From: Chelonoidis abingdonii
Lineage: Eukaryota > Chordata > Testudines > Testudinidae
Reading direction: 5' to 3'
Assembly: GCF_003597395.2 (NCBI RefSeq)
Contig: NC_133778.1
Span: 13,875,033-13,939,032 of the forward strand
Length of the DNA: 64,000 bases
Position numbers and translations under genes: made by a program. Each line of letters opens with the position of its first letter. The stretch's first letter is position 1. The notes beneath the pieces are model-generated. The model saw only the letters and a list, made by a program, of their open reading frames with translations. It was not told the origin of the DNA and did not search any database. Shown piece after piece: positions 42,764 through 55,200 of the stretch.

Positions 42764-42934
42764 GGTGATGACCGTATGAAGCTCCCGAGTCCAAACGACA
42801 GCAAATTCTTCCAAAATCTGCTGGATGAGGAAGACCTGGAAGATATGATGGATGCTGAGGAATATTTAGTTCCTCAGGCCTTTAACATCCCTCCTCCTAT
42901 CTATACGTCCAGGGCTAGAATCGACTCCAACAGG
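42764..42934 (+). CDS. ERBB4: ERBB4 exon 25 (acidic post-kinase segment, first PPxY)
   Basis: 171-nt exon, 57 codons, phase 0 at both ends. It begins [20 protein letters not shown], followed by an acidic stretch [18 protein letters not shown] that in ErbB receptors lies just C-terminal to the kinase. The Tyr in EEYLVPQ is a reported autophosphorylation/STAT5-type docking position in ERBB4. PPPIY near residue 47 is a PPxY motif, which in ERBB4 binds WW-domain proteins. The acceptor is gacacattcag|GG and the donor AACAGG|gtaaga. The phase-0 end lets the next exon be included or skipped without breaking frame. Confidence 0.97.
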
Positions 42935-43369
42935 GTAAGAGCAGCTACTGACTCTCCAAACCATGAATAGAGTTTTAAGTGCTCTAATCAAGCATAAGCC
43001 TGAGTTACCCTGGGAAATTTGAGCTTTAAGTGCATGGAGAGTGACTATAAAAAATGGCATCATGGGGTTCCAAGTTCATTGTGTCTCAGTGAATTCCAAA
43101 TCAATAGCTCCACTCACAAGTGAACAAAGGTATTCTTTGAACAGCCAGGCCTGAATGCTCAGCCTGGGATTGTAAAGCCACGCTGTGTTCTTTCTGGATA
43201 GTGCATCATCAGTGCCAGTCTACGTCTGCCATGCAAACCCATTACTTGTAAAGGGATTGCACAGGTCTAACCAAGAGTAGCTGGAATTAAGTACACAATC
43301 CTATCAATGCATCTTGAGTCAGAATGGAATCTAGCTCTTTCTCCAGTCTGTCTATGGGCTCCTTTACTG

Positions 43370-43560
43370 CAGTATCTGAGCACCTCACAATCATTACTAT
43401 ATTTAGCCTCACAACCCTAAGAGGTTGGACGGTGCTATTATTCACATTTTATTGATGGGGAACAGTGGCACCGAAAGGCTAAATGACTTGCCATAGGTCA
43501 CACAGGAAGTCTGTTGGAGACTAGGGGCTTGAGCGCAGGTCCCCTGAACTGCTGGCTAGC
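43370..43560 (-). mobile_element. MIR-like SINE fragment
   Basis: gaggttggacggtgctatta, then cattttattgatggggaaca and gacttgccataggtcacaca, the same order as other inverted MIR-like copies in this window. Confidence 0.52.
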
Positions 43561-43584
43561 TCCCTACAAAAAAAGTAATTGTGG

Positions 43585-43815
43585 CAACGAGTCTCAGAGC
43601 CTGGGTCAGCTAATTTGGGCTCAGACTATGAGGCTAAAAATAGCAGTGTAGATGTTGCCACTTAGGCTGGAGCCTGGGCTCTGGAACTGGGCGAGTGGGG
43701 CTGGTCTCAGAGCCTGGGCTTCAGCCGGAGTGGGAATGTCTGCACTGCTATTTCTAGCCCTGTAGCATGAGCCTGAGTCAGTGGACCTGGCCCTGAGGCT
43801 CACTGCTGCGGTTGT
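43585..43815. repeat. Partial MITE copy of the 45114-45382 family
   Basis: Shares gagtctcagagcctgggtca and the ctgctatttctagc segment with 45114-45382 in the same order. The outer termini are missing or decayed. Non-coding. Confidence 0.55.
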
Positions 43816-44322
43816 TTTTTTTTGGTTGTTTTTTTTTTTGCTGTGTGAATGTACCCATGGACTTTAGAGTATCCTGCCTTCTGCTCTGCACTTCTAACAG
43901 GAGATCAAAAATGTTTAAATAGGATTGATGATCTGGTGTCCTCGCTGAAGTGAGGAGAGATGACTCTAAACGCATCAGGTTAGAATAAGAAGTTGTCATT
44001 TTTGCATAGACACATTTTTCCAAGGGAAATCACATCTAAAGCACTGATCAAAGTCTCTCCAGAATAGGCACATAGTTTGATTTCCAGCAGGGCTAAACAT
44101 CCATGGCTCCAGCTGGAACCAGTAGGACCTCAGCATGTGCTTAAAGTTAAGCAAGTGCTTAAGTGCTTTCCTGAATAGAGATGCTTTCCTGAATGAGGGC
44201 CATAGTTTGGCTGAGCTTGCGATATATACCCATAATGCATCTCTGAACTGTCTTGGGTCAGCGAAATTGGGCTGCAAATTGGCAGACTATAACAACATCC
44301 AGTAATCACCACCGTTATTATG

Positions 44323-44447
44323 TATCAGAGGGGTAGCCGTGTTAGTCTGGATCTTAAAAAGCGACAGAGTCCTGTGGCACCTTGTAGACTAACAGATGTA
44401 TTGGAGCATAAGCTTTGGTGGGTGAATACCCACCTCGTCAGACGCAT
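44323..44447 (-). mobile_element. Solo Penelope-like terminus with 9-bp TSD
   Basis: 125-bp insertion starting tatcagaggggtagccgtg and ending cacctcgtcagacgcat, flanked by exact GTTATTATG copies (44314-44322, 44448-44456). Its reverse complement matches the right end of the 27133-29159 element, so it is a terminal fragment of the same family, minus-oriented relative to that coding frame. No coding sequence and no fold-back half here. Confidence 0.82.
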
Positions 44448-45113
44448 GTTATTATGGTTTACTCTCATGGTTTGATTAACAGCAGTGACATTTATTCCTT
44501 ACTGTCGAGAAATCTTCTGATTCCCTCTTTAAGCCAAGCAGTTTCAAATTCATGCAGTGGGATGGATTAATCTCACTGCATGTGGAAGGCAGTGAATATT
44601 GCTTATGAAAAGAAATCAAATAAGGAACAGAACTAACGACCTGGAGCCAGATTTTGCCATTCTGAGCAGTATTTTATTTTGCATGGTCTAGTGGAGTAAG
44701 ATGAATAAGGAGGGAACAGAATCTGTTCCTTAAGAAGTAATAGCTGAGTTTTAAATAAATTGCTCATGTTTTTAATTAGAGGCATGAACATCATTTTTCC
44801 CATAAATACAAATAGATGTATTTGAAGCTAAGTTCCACTTGCATTGTGCTTCTCGTGATCACTGCCAGCTTACACTGGAAAACTAAAATAACTTCCTTTT
44901 ACAGGGCCCTATCTCCATGTAGGGAAAAATAACATGAGTGTGCATTGGCAGGGTTGCCAGCTGAGCACTCCTGTGTAAGGGTGCGGGATTTGCTGCCATT
45001 ATCGCAGGGTCTTGGCTCCAAGTCCCATGAAGCTTGGGAGAACCCTCACCATGCTACTTTCCCTCCTGGCTGCTATGGGAGCCTGGATCATGCAGGATCC
45101 ATGCAACCATCTT

Positions 45114-45382
45114 GGGTACGTCTACACTGCAATAAAAAGCCCACAGCACTGAGTCTCAAAGCCTGGGTCAATTGACTCCTGCTCGCAGGGCTTGGCCTGT
45201 GGGGCTAAAAACAGCGGTGTAGGCATACAAGCTTCGGCTGGAGCCCAGGTTCTGAGATCCTTCCCCTGAATGGGGAAGCTCAAACATCTACACTGCTATT
45301 TCTAGCACCACAAGCCTGAGTCAATTGACCCCGGCTCTGAAACTCGGTGCCATGGATTTTTCTTTCCAGTGTAGACGTACCC
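45114..45382. mobile_element. MITE with GGGTACGTCTACACTG termini
   Basis: 269-bp element starting gggtacgtctacactgcaat and ending ccagtgtagacgtaccc, inverted copies over about 16 bases. The interior shares agtctcaaagcctgggtcaa with the partial copy at 43585-43815. Non-coding; target duplication not resolved. Confidence 0.78.
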
Positions 45383-47070
45383 AGTGATACTTGCCCCTTC
45401 AAGTCCTCTTCCAAGAAGAATGTCGCATCATAAAGAGGAAGCCAGTGTTATCTAATGCTGGTCGGGCAACGTTTTCTGACACTGAGCTGCCAGTGCGATT
45501 GAAGATAGGGTGATGGCTCTGAATTTTCCTAGCGCATCCTATAAGTCTAGTGTTTTGACCAATATAATATAATACTTTCTCAATAGTTTTCACTACTTTC
45601 TGGGCCAGCTAAGGGCTATAGAAGGCCCCAAATACAGTGTAACCAATGACATATCAGTTTACTAAAATGGGGGTAGGGTACAAAGAGCCTACACAGTCCA
45701 TTCGCACCCTCTGCACAGCATCGTGCCATACTCCCCTGGGGCTCCATTCACCGTAATTCGCAGGCATTATTTTTAGGGCAGGGAGGAAGGAGACTGCCGA
45801 GGGTGTGCCTGATGAATGAACAATTTATATATAATACCAGCTGCTGGAATCAGCAGAGGCTGACCCCTCTCATGTGACAGGGATATTAACCATTATAACT
45901 CTAAGCCATGTCAGATGTCTTGGGTCAGCACATAAAGTCTGGTCTCCTGCTAGCAGTCGTGTGTCTTACATTTATTACAGGAGTCACCAGGCAGCATGCA
46001 CATATATGCACGCACACACACAGCTAGATTTCAGTAGAGCTAAATCAGAATAATGCTGAAGTACCTCCCTGGTGAATCAGACATGCTGTGTCTAAGATAT
46101 ATAGTTGCCATAGAGGCTCCTGATTTCTAACACAGATAGGTTGTGGGTTTTTTTCTGGATATAAGCTCTGCTCTGTTTGCTCTGCAGTTGCAATAATGCA
46201 GATAATAATCAATGGAGATAAGACTGCAATTGTTCCTCCTCTAAACATTCATGTTGATTTAAAATGAAATGCGCGGTAGCTCCTTTAAGAAGTATTCTTT
46301 CTACTGTGCGTACTTTAAGTACAGATGGATGTCACTTGCAGGAATCACACAGACCTGAAATGCCTTCAAGTATCTATACGTACAGTGCTTTGAGTCTGGC
46401 TTATTCTGTTTCCTTTGGGTAACTTGGATTTATACTTGTTTGGCGTAATGAATATTAATATTAAATGAACTCATTCTGATCAGTGTTATTACTGTGAATA
46501 CCAAATACATTGATGCAGCTCAGGCAGTTTATGTTCATTGTTACTGGAAAATTAAATTTTACGTGAAAGTCTCCATGCTGCTTAGTTAAAGCAAGACACG
46601 GTGCCAGTAGCTATGGAATCTTCAAGTCTTTCCTGGAGATGAGGTGGTTGAAAAATACCGTTCGCCCCATCTCGCCCTGCACTTACTGCGATTGCGTTTT
46701 TAATTTAAAAAATGAGGCATGCTTACTGTGAGCCGCTAATGTGCTCTTTCTCTGGGCATACTGCACAGAACCTCTTGGCTGAAATGTGCCATTGCACAAT
46801 TCTAACAAGGGATCAGGAAATCAGGGAAATTCTGAGCCTCTTTGTGTTTAGACATTAAAGTCAGTGAACTAAAGTAAGAGCACTTGTCTGCTAAGGAAAG
46901 CTGTGAAGTTTCTGCTGTATGATCCTAAATCCAGGCAAGGTGATGCTAGGGTTAGGCACCAATGAAGGAGGATATACATAAGACAAATACAAAAGAACAG
47001 TTTAATATACAGTAGTGACATAAAGCTGTATCCCGTAGGACAGATGAAACCTCAGTGGGATGGGATATGC

Positions 47071-47298
47071 CTGTGGCTCTCAAACTTTTTTTTACTGGTG
47101 ACCCCTTTCACATAGCAAGTCTCTGAGTGCGATCCCCCCACCCCGTTATAAATTAAAAACACTTTTTATATATATTTAACACTATTATAAATGCTGGAGG
47201 CAAAGCGGGGTTTGGGGTGGAGGGTGACAGCTCGCGCCCCCCATGTAGTAACCTCACAACCCCCTGAGGGGTCCCAACCCCCAATTTGAGAACCCCTG
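47071..47298. mobile_element. hAT-type MITE with 8-bp TSD
   Basis: 228-bp element with ends ctgtggctctcaaac and tttgagaacccctg (inverted, imperfect), flanked by an exact 8-bp duplication GGATATGC at 47063-47070 and 47299-47306. The CAGGGGTTCTCAAA-type terminus is characteristic of a widespread vertebrate hAT group. Confidence 0.88.
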
Positions 47299-49626
47299 GG
47301 ATATGCTCTCACTGAAATAAACAAGGTATTGCCTTCCTAATCCTCTGGGATCTGTTGAGATAGGCAGGAGGCACAAGGCCAAAGCCTCCTGTTACTCCAC
47401 CACCACACACACACTGTTTTCCTGGCAGCCTGACTGTTGGATCCGAGCTACCAAAACTCCTCTTTTTGTGGCTAACTCATGGACTCCCTTGGAGAAGAGT
47501 TCTCCCTTAAAGGGAAGTTCCCCAGCCTGAAAAGGGCATTGGGCAAAAGTTAATACAGGGGCTGGTCTGTCCAGAAAATTGGGATTTCAGCTAACCTACA
47601 TTTTTCACAGAAAGTGTCTGCTTTACACAGAACATTTTGACTTTTCATCAACACCTGTAAACCAGAAAGTTCCAAAATCAGCAAAGGGGTTAACAACTGG
47701 TGGGTTTCCAGTACTGAGTGTTCTGTTTGGGTGAATAATTTCATGCTAGTGAAAGTCTAGTCACATCCACTGCAGTGGTTATAAGCCCAAGACTTTTGTT
47801 GCTAGCACTAGCAAACCTCCTACATTCACAACCATACAATTACTGACTCTGCTTTATAACAAGTACTGTACTGCCTGAACAGGGACAGAGTTAGAATAGA
47901 TGGAAGTCTCTTTTGTGTTAGCAATTGTATACCACAATGCTTTTACATTGGCTAATTCCCCCGGCTGCTAACTGTTCATACTATTCAGTAGCTCCTGCGA
48001 ATGCAGCCCTTGTTACTTGTTCTGTATACCATATATTATAGAAGCCCTTGATACTATGTGTGTAGGTAAGAGTCAGGTGATATTTCACTTCTGAACCTGA
48101 ATTTATAATTAGCCCATAAAAAGTCAGTCCAGAGTGAAATAGGGCAAAGTCTCATCTTAATTTGTTTTTAAGAACACATAAACGTGTGAGCTTTAAAGGG
48201 AGCGAAGAAAAGAAGAATTAGAATGATTATTAAGAGTATTTTATATGGACATGGCAACTTTCATTACAGATGTTGAGCACAATTCTTAGGATTGAGACGT
48301 CTGCCACATGGAGCACACCAGAGCTCTGGCTTGACTAGACTCCTTAGCCACACAGGTGACCTACATAGGAACCTAGAGGGCAGGGGCCCTGCTGTCAATC
48401 TGGCTTCAAAGCAGGAATGGGGCGAGCCTCTTCTGTGGCTGTGGCCTACTGCACCCATTACTCATGTGACATTCTGAATACACAGAGTACCACATCCGTT
48501 CCCTACAGATCAGCCACTTTGTGCCTCTAACAGGTTTATAACACCAGTCCCGAATCAATAGTTGATTTAGTATTAAGAGAAAAAAAAATTTAAAACTGCT
48601 GAGATGACAGGCCAGATCGGTGCCCTGGCACAACCCCATTGACTGCTGCAACCCCGCTCTAGTCTACAGGGTGATGCAAAGGGTAAACAAAAGGTGGATT
48701 TATCCCACTGAATTTAAAACCCGCACACTGCAGCCATGTGGCACATTTCACAAATTTAAAACTTCTTTTCTGCAATTTTTTACATTATAATTATGTCTTC
48801 AAATTATATCATTATTTTACAGTAACATTAATTACATAAATAGATATATAGTCATTGCAATGACTGTATAACTATTCTACAAACTTCAAAATTGCCTTTG
48901 AACTTTGAAAAAAATCACTGGAAAAAGGGTCTGATTGTTGTGAGAAAACTCCACAAAAATGAAGAAATTCACAAAAAGAGTGGAGAGTGCTTAGAGGATT
49001 GGGCCTTAACCTTCCAATATTCACAAATTATGGGTTGGACAATAGAGACCCTTTAATCAGACTCTCCTATAGCCCTTAACATGAATTCTTTTCTTTTGGG
49101 GGCTTGCCTGACAACTGTAGTGGGAGATTGTGCAGGAGAATTTCAGGGAGTTAAGAATCTACTTTATGCCCCGCATGGACTTTCTGGACTGCAAATTAAT
49201 GCATGCTGGAGTGAACAGATGCTGTGTGCAATGCCAGTTTCCCCAGCTAAGTTGGTGCAGGGGGTGCTGTAATTTGCTGATAGGATAGGTTAGCAGTCAA
49301 TCAATTCCCTCTGCCCCCACTGCAAGGAGGAAGCAGGGAGGGAGTTGTTTCTCCCACCCTTTGCATTGGGGGCTTTAATAATAGGATGGCTGTGATAAGA
49401 CCCTCAGTTACACTTACTCATCCCTACTATTTTCAATGAGTGGAATTCATTAAACGTTTCTGCTGATGATTCATGAGCCAGAAGAGAAGCCAGCTGCTTC
49501 TACCAGACCTGTGCCAGCTCTGCAAGGCACATAATGTTCCAGATATTTCCCTACTCTGTCCCTAATTAGTGGTTTTAGTATTTGGTACAATGATAAAGTC
49601 AAATCTGTAGATCAGTTGTTTAGCCA

Positions 49627-50530
49627 AGAATCACAGGACTGGAAGGAACCTTGAGAGATCATCTAATCTAGTCCCCTGCACTAAGGCAGGACTAAGTATT
49701 ATAGACCATTCCTGACAGGTGTTTGTCTAACCTGCTCTTAAAAATCTCCAACGATGGAGATTCCACAACCTCCCTGGGCAATTTATTCTAGTGCTTAAAC
49801 ACCCTGACAGGAAGTTTTTCCTAATGTCCGACCTAAACCTCCCTTGCTGCAATTTAAGCCCATTGCTCCTTGTCCTATTATCAGAGGTTAAGAAGAACAA
49901 TTCTTCTCCCTCCCCCTTGTAACAACCTTTTATGTATTTGAAAACTATTATCATGGCCCCTCAGTTTTCTCTTTTCCAGATGAAACAAACCCAATTTTTT
50001 CAATCTTCCCTCATAGGTCATGTTTTTCTAGACCTTTAATCATTTTTGTTGCTCTTTTCTGGACTTTCTCCAATTTGTCCACATCTTTCCTGAAATATGG
50101 CACCCAGAACCGGACTTAATATTCCAGTTAAGGCCTAATCAGCGTGGAGTAGAGTGAAAGAATTACTTCTCGTGTCTTGCTTTCAACACTCCTGCTTATA
50201 TATCCCAGAATGATGTTCATTTTTTTTTCTTTGCAATAGCATTACACCGTTGACTCATATTTAGCTTGTGGTCCACTATGACTCTCACATACCTTTCTGC
50301 AGGACTCCTTCCTAGGCAGTCATTTCCCATTTTGTACATGTGCAACTGATTGTTCCTTCCTAAATGGAGTACTTGACATGTGTCCTTATTGAATTTAATC
50401 CTATCCTTCAAAGCACTTGCAAATCCTCCCAGCTTGGTATTGTTCACAAACTTTATAAGTGTACTCTCTATGCCATTATCTAAATCATTGATGAAGACAT
50501 TGAACAGAACCGGACCCAGAATCTGCTGTT
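49627..50530 (-). mobile_element. CR1 LINE, 5'-truncated
   Basis: About 900 bp, minus strand. The left end has the CR1 tail (gactggaaggaaccttgaga). To the right are the 3' region and ORF2 C-terminus; the minus reading at 50447-50217 has FNKDTCQVLHLGRNNQLHMY, a conserved CR1 segment. The right border near 50530 is the truncation point. Confidence 0.85.
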
Positions 50531-51259
50531 AGGTATTGCCAGTTAGTTTTGGTACCATTTCCTGCTTTTTAAAGAGGGTTTTGTTTTGCTTTGTTTTTAT
50601 TCCAAGTCCTCTACTCTTTCTGCTTTGCATCTCCCTTAAGAAGTTTTGGATGGATTTTAGAATTTAATCCATGTTTTTAGTCATCAGACTAGCTTCAGTC
50701 ATTTTTGTCTCCTTGTCCCTGGGAAATGTCTAATGTCATATATCTGTTTCTAGCTCCTGTATTGGAAAGCCAACATCATAAAACAGTTTTTTTGCCTAAG
50801 TCCCAGAGAGCAAACCTAGGTATAAACAGAAATTGAAACTGACTGATCTAATTTTATTGCTTAGGATGAGTAGAATATAAAAAAGCGTCAAATCTGATGT
50901 CAAATAAATTAGATTAAAACAGTTCAGGTTTACTGATCTATCTTAAAAGATAGATAATTTACAATGTCTCTTTAAAATATGCTAAATTTGTGACAGAAAA
51001 AAAAAGAGGGAAATTCATGTGTAGGGATCAAACAAAACACATGTGGGCCAACACTTAGCTATAGCAGGGTACTTTTTTAGTGCCAGATTCCATAGCCTTA
51101 TGACAACTAGTCCCTCGCTCCATAAGCAGGCCTACTGAAATTAGCAGTGCTGCTCACAAAGAAAGGCACAGCATAAGTAAGGGTATCAGAAGCTGGCTCT
51201 TAACATTCCCCATGCTAGCTAGCTGTTGAAGGTCATGTTGCAAGGGTTTCCCTACACTG

Positions 51260-51839
51260 TGTGACAGGGTCAGGCCAGATGGCTACAAGAGAGTGGTCGA
51301 AGGTAGACACAGTAGCTCCAGGTTAAGCAGGTCCCTTTTCCCTGAGTAAGATAACAGGGACTATTCCAGAACACTCAGGAACTTTCTCGAACTAATTACG
51401 GCAGGCCGACCAATTAGGACACCTGTGGCCAATTGGGAAGTTACTAGAATTAATCAAGGCTAATCAGGACACCTGGTTTAAAAAGGCTCTCACTCCACTT
51501 AGTGAGGTGTGCGTAAGGAGCTGGGAGTGAGAGGACGTGCTGCTGGAGGACTGAGAAGTACAAGTGTTAACAGACATCAGGAGGAAGGTCCTGTGATGAG
51601 AACACAGAAGGTGTTGGAAGGAGGCCATAGGGAAGTAGCCCAGGGAGTTGTAGCTGTTCCAGAAGGCACTCTAGACAGCTGCAGTCCACAGGGCCCTGTG
51701 CTGGAACCTGGGTAGAGGGTGGGCCCAGGTTCCCCCCAAAACCTCCCAACTCCTGATCCAACACAGGAAGATCTCTGAAGCTAGCAAAATCCGCCAATAA
51801 GCTCAGGACCCACCAAGGTAGAGGAGAAACTTTATCACA
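51260..51839 (+). mobile_element. Probable solo LTR, 4-bp TSD
   Basis: 580-bp block beginning TGTGACAGGG and ending TTTATCACA (TG...CA ends), flanked by ACTG on both sides (51256-51259, 51840-51843). A TATA-like tttaaaaagg lies near 51476, and aataag near 51797 could be a decayed polyadenylation signal. No internal gag/pol sequence adjoins it, as expected after LTR-LTR recombination. Two small open frames inside it look accidental. Retroviral or Gypsy origin cannot be told apart here. A 4-bp match is short and could be chance. Confidence 0.6.
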
Positions 51840-52434
51840 ACTGCTAATCTTGTCCTTCTTGTTTTTTCTCTGACATACATTTAGATCCAGATTAACCTTT
51901 CTAGTTTTGGAAAGTATTTGTTCTGGGGTTTGGGGTTTGGACACACATTTGCTACCAATTTAATATATATTTGGGATCAGCCAGCTGTGCTCTTGCCTTG
52001 CAGCAGGATTAACCTTCCCCAGTTAGAATTACCGTAAGTTCATACTCCCACCAAAGGACAGTAACTAGTCCAGGGGACCACAGCTGTACTTTGCAAGAGC
52101 TATCAGTATGTGAAATGGAAATGTACTAAGCATCACTGTCAGTGATTTAAAATCAGGAGCATCTGCCTGATCTATGAATAGCTGTAGGCTCTGTTAACAA
52201 ACAAGAGAACTTGCACCTGATTCAGTTCATCGTCTTTTCTCCAAAAAAAAAAAAAAAAGTTCCATGGCTATAAAGGGAGTGACTGCCAAATATTTCTAAA
52301 CTCCACTGATGAGGCACTCGGTGAGTTTCCAAAAACCTTTTTTATTCAGGAAGCACAGCTGGAAGAGTGGGTGAGACTGACCAGAAAGACCTGACCCCAG
52401 ATTTTTCAAATGCACAGAATCCTCAGGGCGGGTC

Positions 52435-52665
52435 AGAGTTGGGAAAAAATCCAATTCAGGCACCTAAATAGGTACCAATTTTTTTTAAAAAAATGCTCAG
52501 CACCAAGAAGATCGACTTGTGATGTATGTGGCCAGATTTTCAAAAGAGTTCAGTATGCAACATGCTGAGTTTTTGGAAATGTGAAAACTTGTTTTGGTGC
52601 CTAAGTGGGAGCTGAGCTCTTTTAAAAACCTATTCCTGACTTGGGGGTGCCAAATTCACATGAAA
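52435..52665. repeat. Old amniote repeat fragment (gctgagcac type)
   Basis: caattcaggcacctaaatag, ggccagattttcaaaagagt and ggtgcctaagtgggagctga. Related to 32036-32150. Diverged and non-coding. Confidence 0.35.
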
Positions 52666-53049
52666 ATTTAACCTATAATGCAAGTGACTCCTCTGCAACC
52701 AAGTAGATGGTTACAAAAATATATGAGCCTCCACAACACGCACACTTTAAAATGTACTGACATGCCAAGCGTCATCCCATCATTGCAGATACTTTACACA
52801 GCCCTTAGTGGTACCAAGGGATGTTTGTAGCTGGCCCAGGAAGTTAATAGTGGGGCCTGGGCGCAGTGTGTTCAACATTCAGGATGACAGAGGCAGTTGC
52901 ACTGAAGCATTACAGGAAGGGTCAAGGTACAGTAGTCGATGTATTGCTGTAAACCCACGCCAGCTGGAGGGCGGAAAAAAATCTTGGGAAAACAGCAGGA
53001 TAGACAACTCTGCAGAGTTCAAGACCTAGGACAATGGACTAGGAAATAA

Positions 53050-53395
53050 CGATTAGGGCTGGTCGAAACTTTTCCTTTGGAACTGCTTCTGACTAAATGA
53101 AATTTTTTGCCAAAAAAGTATTACGTTCTTTGAAAATGGTCACATTTTTTTGGCCAAAAATCCCCGAATACCCCAAAACATAAAAGTTTTTGTTTTATAG
53201 GTGAAAACCAAAAAAAAGTGATTAGGAAAAACCACTGAAGTGCCTCAATAAGAGTTGTTATTTGAGTACCTTCTGCCTCATTCTCTTCTATGGGCTTCTG
53301 AATTGGACTACCCTTCCCATGAGTCCATGGAATGCCCATGATGCGTCACAGCAGTCCATCAAGAGGGGCGACTATGGTGCATCATGGGAGATGTA
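53050..53395. repeat. AT-rich MITE-like repeat plus catgggaga inverted pair
   Basis: The left end tagggctggtcgaaactttt is followed by ttttggccaaaaa tracts like those at 33126 and 61960. At its right, 53309-53392, ggactacccttcccatgagt pairs with tcatgggagatgtagtctgg as imperfect inverted ends, which looks like a second small element. Borders approximate. Confidence 0.42.
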
Positions 53396-54949
53396 GTCTG
53401 GCCAGGGATTATACCCCCTAAACATATTTTTCATATGGGCCATATCCATTTGGTATAAAATGACTTGGTAGCCAATGTAAAGATACTGCCTTCCTTATTT
53501 GTTAAATGCTGATAAGGAAAAAAATAATCAGAGCTATAAAAAGAAGCAAAGCTAGATGGGGCGGGGTAGGATGGAGGGGACATAGAGGAGGTTTAGATTT
53601 AGAATGCTAATGATTACTTTATCCAAATCAGTTGGATGGCTATTTCTTTCAAAGTATTATTTCCAGCAGATTCCCAGCCCTGTTCTAAATCATCCCAGCA
53701 TCTCATCAAGAAGCCTTTCTTTGCATTAAGAGACCAAGAGTGCACAATTATGGGTTTCTTTTCCCTTTGCATAACAAAATGGAGAGATTATCATCAAGTT
53801 ACTATTCAGATTTTAGGAGGATTTTTTTTTTAAAGAACCATCTTTATCTATTAGAGCTCCCTGTTCAGGCCAGCACACTGTAATGATTACTCCTGTAAAG
53901 GCTTCGGAGGAGATGTGCTCTATTTCATTCTCAATGAGGGTTGATGGCATTTTGAGAGGCTCAGAATAGCCTTTGATTACTGTATAAAACAGAATGGGGA
54001 AGCTGGTTATGTAGTGGGGGTGTTGCCACGAGTGCTCCTCATCAGCTTTCTATTATGTTTTTCCTGCTGGGAACATATCACAATCACAAGCATGTTGTGT
54101 TTTTATTCTTATTTTCCCTGCATTTCAAAAGTTGTGGGCTTTAAAGTTCAGAGTTCTGGTTTAACAGCCGTGTACAAAGGGGTGATTTTCGGACTCTGTG
54201 GTTCAGTCAGGTACCACTGCATAAAAGCAAGGTCAACATCTTGACCCTGTCATTGGCAAGGATTCTCCTCTAAACTGTGGGGACCTGCCAAGTGTTATAG
54301 GAGTATCATTCGTTGTACAATGGAAGGGCCCCGGTACTGGAGAAAGAATGACGGGGGATCAATCCTGAGGAAAGTGAAATGGTTTGAAAAGAAGGATTAG
54401 AGAGAGGGACAAGAATATGCAGCCTTCCTCCCCACCCGCGTGCTGGGTGGCTTTCCTTCCAGCCTGTTTGGTGCCTAAACTGCATTAATGTAAAGTAAGT
54501 CAATTTTTTATGAAAAAAATACTTGCTCATGTATCAGTATGTCCAGATGAAAACCAATTCATTATTATGAAGGTTTAAGCCTGTTTTTCATGCCTTTCCC
54601 AATACTTCCACTGATGTCTTTTCAACAGATATTTAATGCTATGCAGCAGAATACTTCTGTTTTATTCACAGACAAGGTATAGCGCTGGGCAGTGGCAGTG
54701 TACTTGGATTCCCAGCTGCAAGGCTGTGGAGAGCAGCTCATTCTAAAATGTATGATCATGGATGTGGCTGGGGCCATTTTAGCCCCCGGTGTAAACTGGA
54801 TAAACCTCAGAGGCCACAGACTCTGCTGGCAATTGCTGGAATACCAGATGTTCTGACTTCCCTCTCCTGTTTTTTGGTGCACCAGCTCTCTGTGAACCAG
54901 GACTCCCCCTACATGGGAAATTCACTGCTGTCCTATTAGGGCAACTTTC

Positions 54950-55200
54950 CAACTCCTCTGAACTGTTCGAGATTGGATAACAGCAAGGGGCAAAGACACC
55001 CTCTTACAAAAAGGTCCCTGGACTCTTTAATGTCCCCACAGAGCAGACAAGACCTTGTTTTTTAAGGTCTCCTCTGAAAGTCCCATGCACAGTAAGCTGC
55101 GTGGAACCTAATTTATCTTGCTTGGAAGAACTGGCGAGTTGAATCGAGTCGACCCTGTTGGGATACCTGCAGGGAATCTAGGTGTTTCAAAGCTGAGACT
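54950..55200 (+). repeat. Unclassified interspersed repeat, copy 2
   Basis: More diverged partner of 16341-16615, sharing ctctttaatgtcc, a caga-rich stretch, aaggtctc and atctaggtgtttcaaagc in the same order. An open frame that starts at 55118 lies partly in this repeat, so I do not regard that frame as a gene. Confidence 0.5.
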
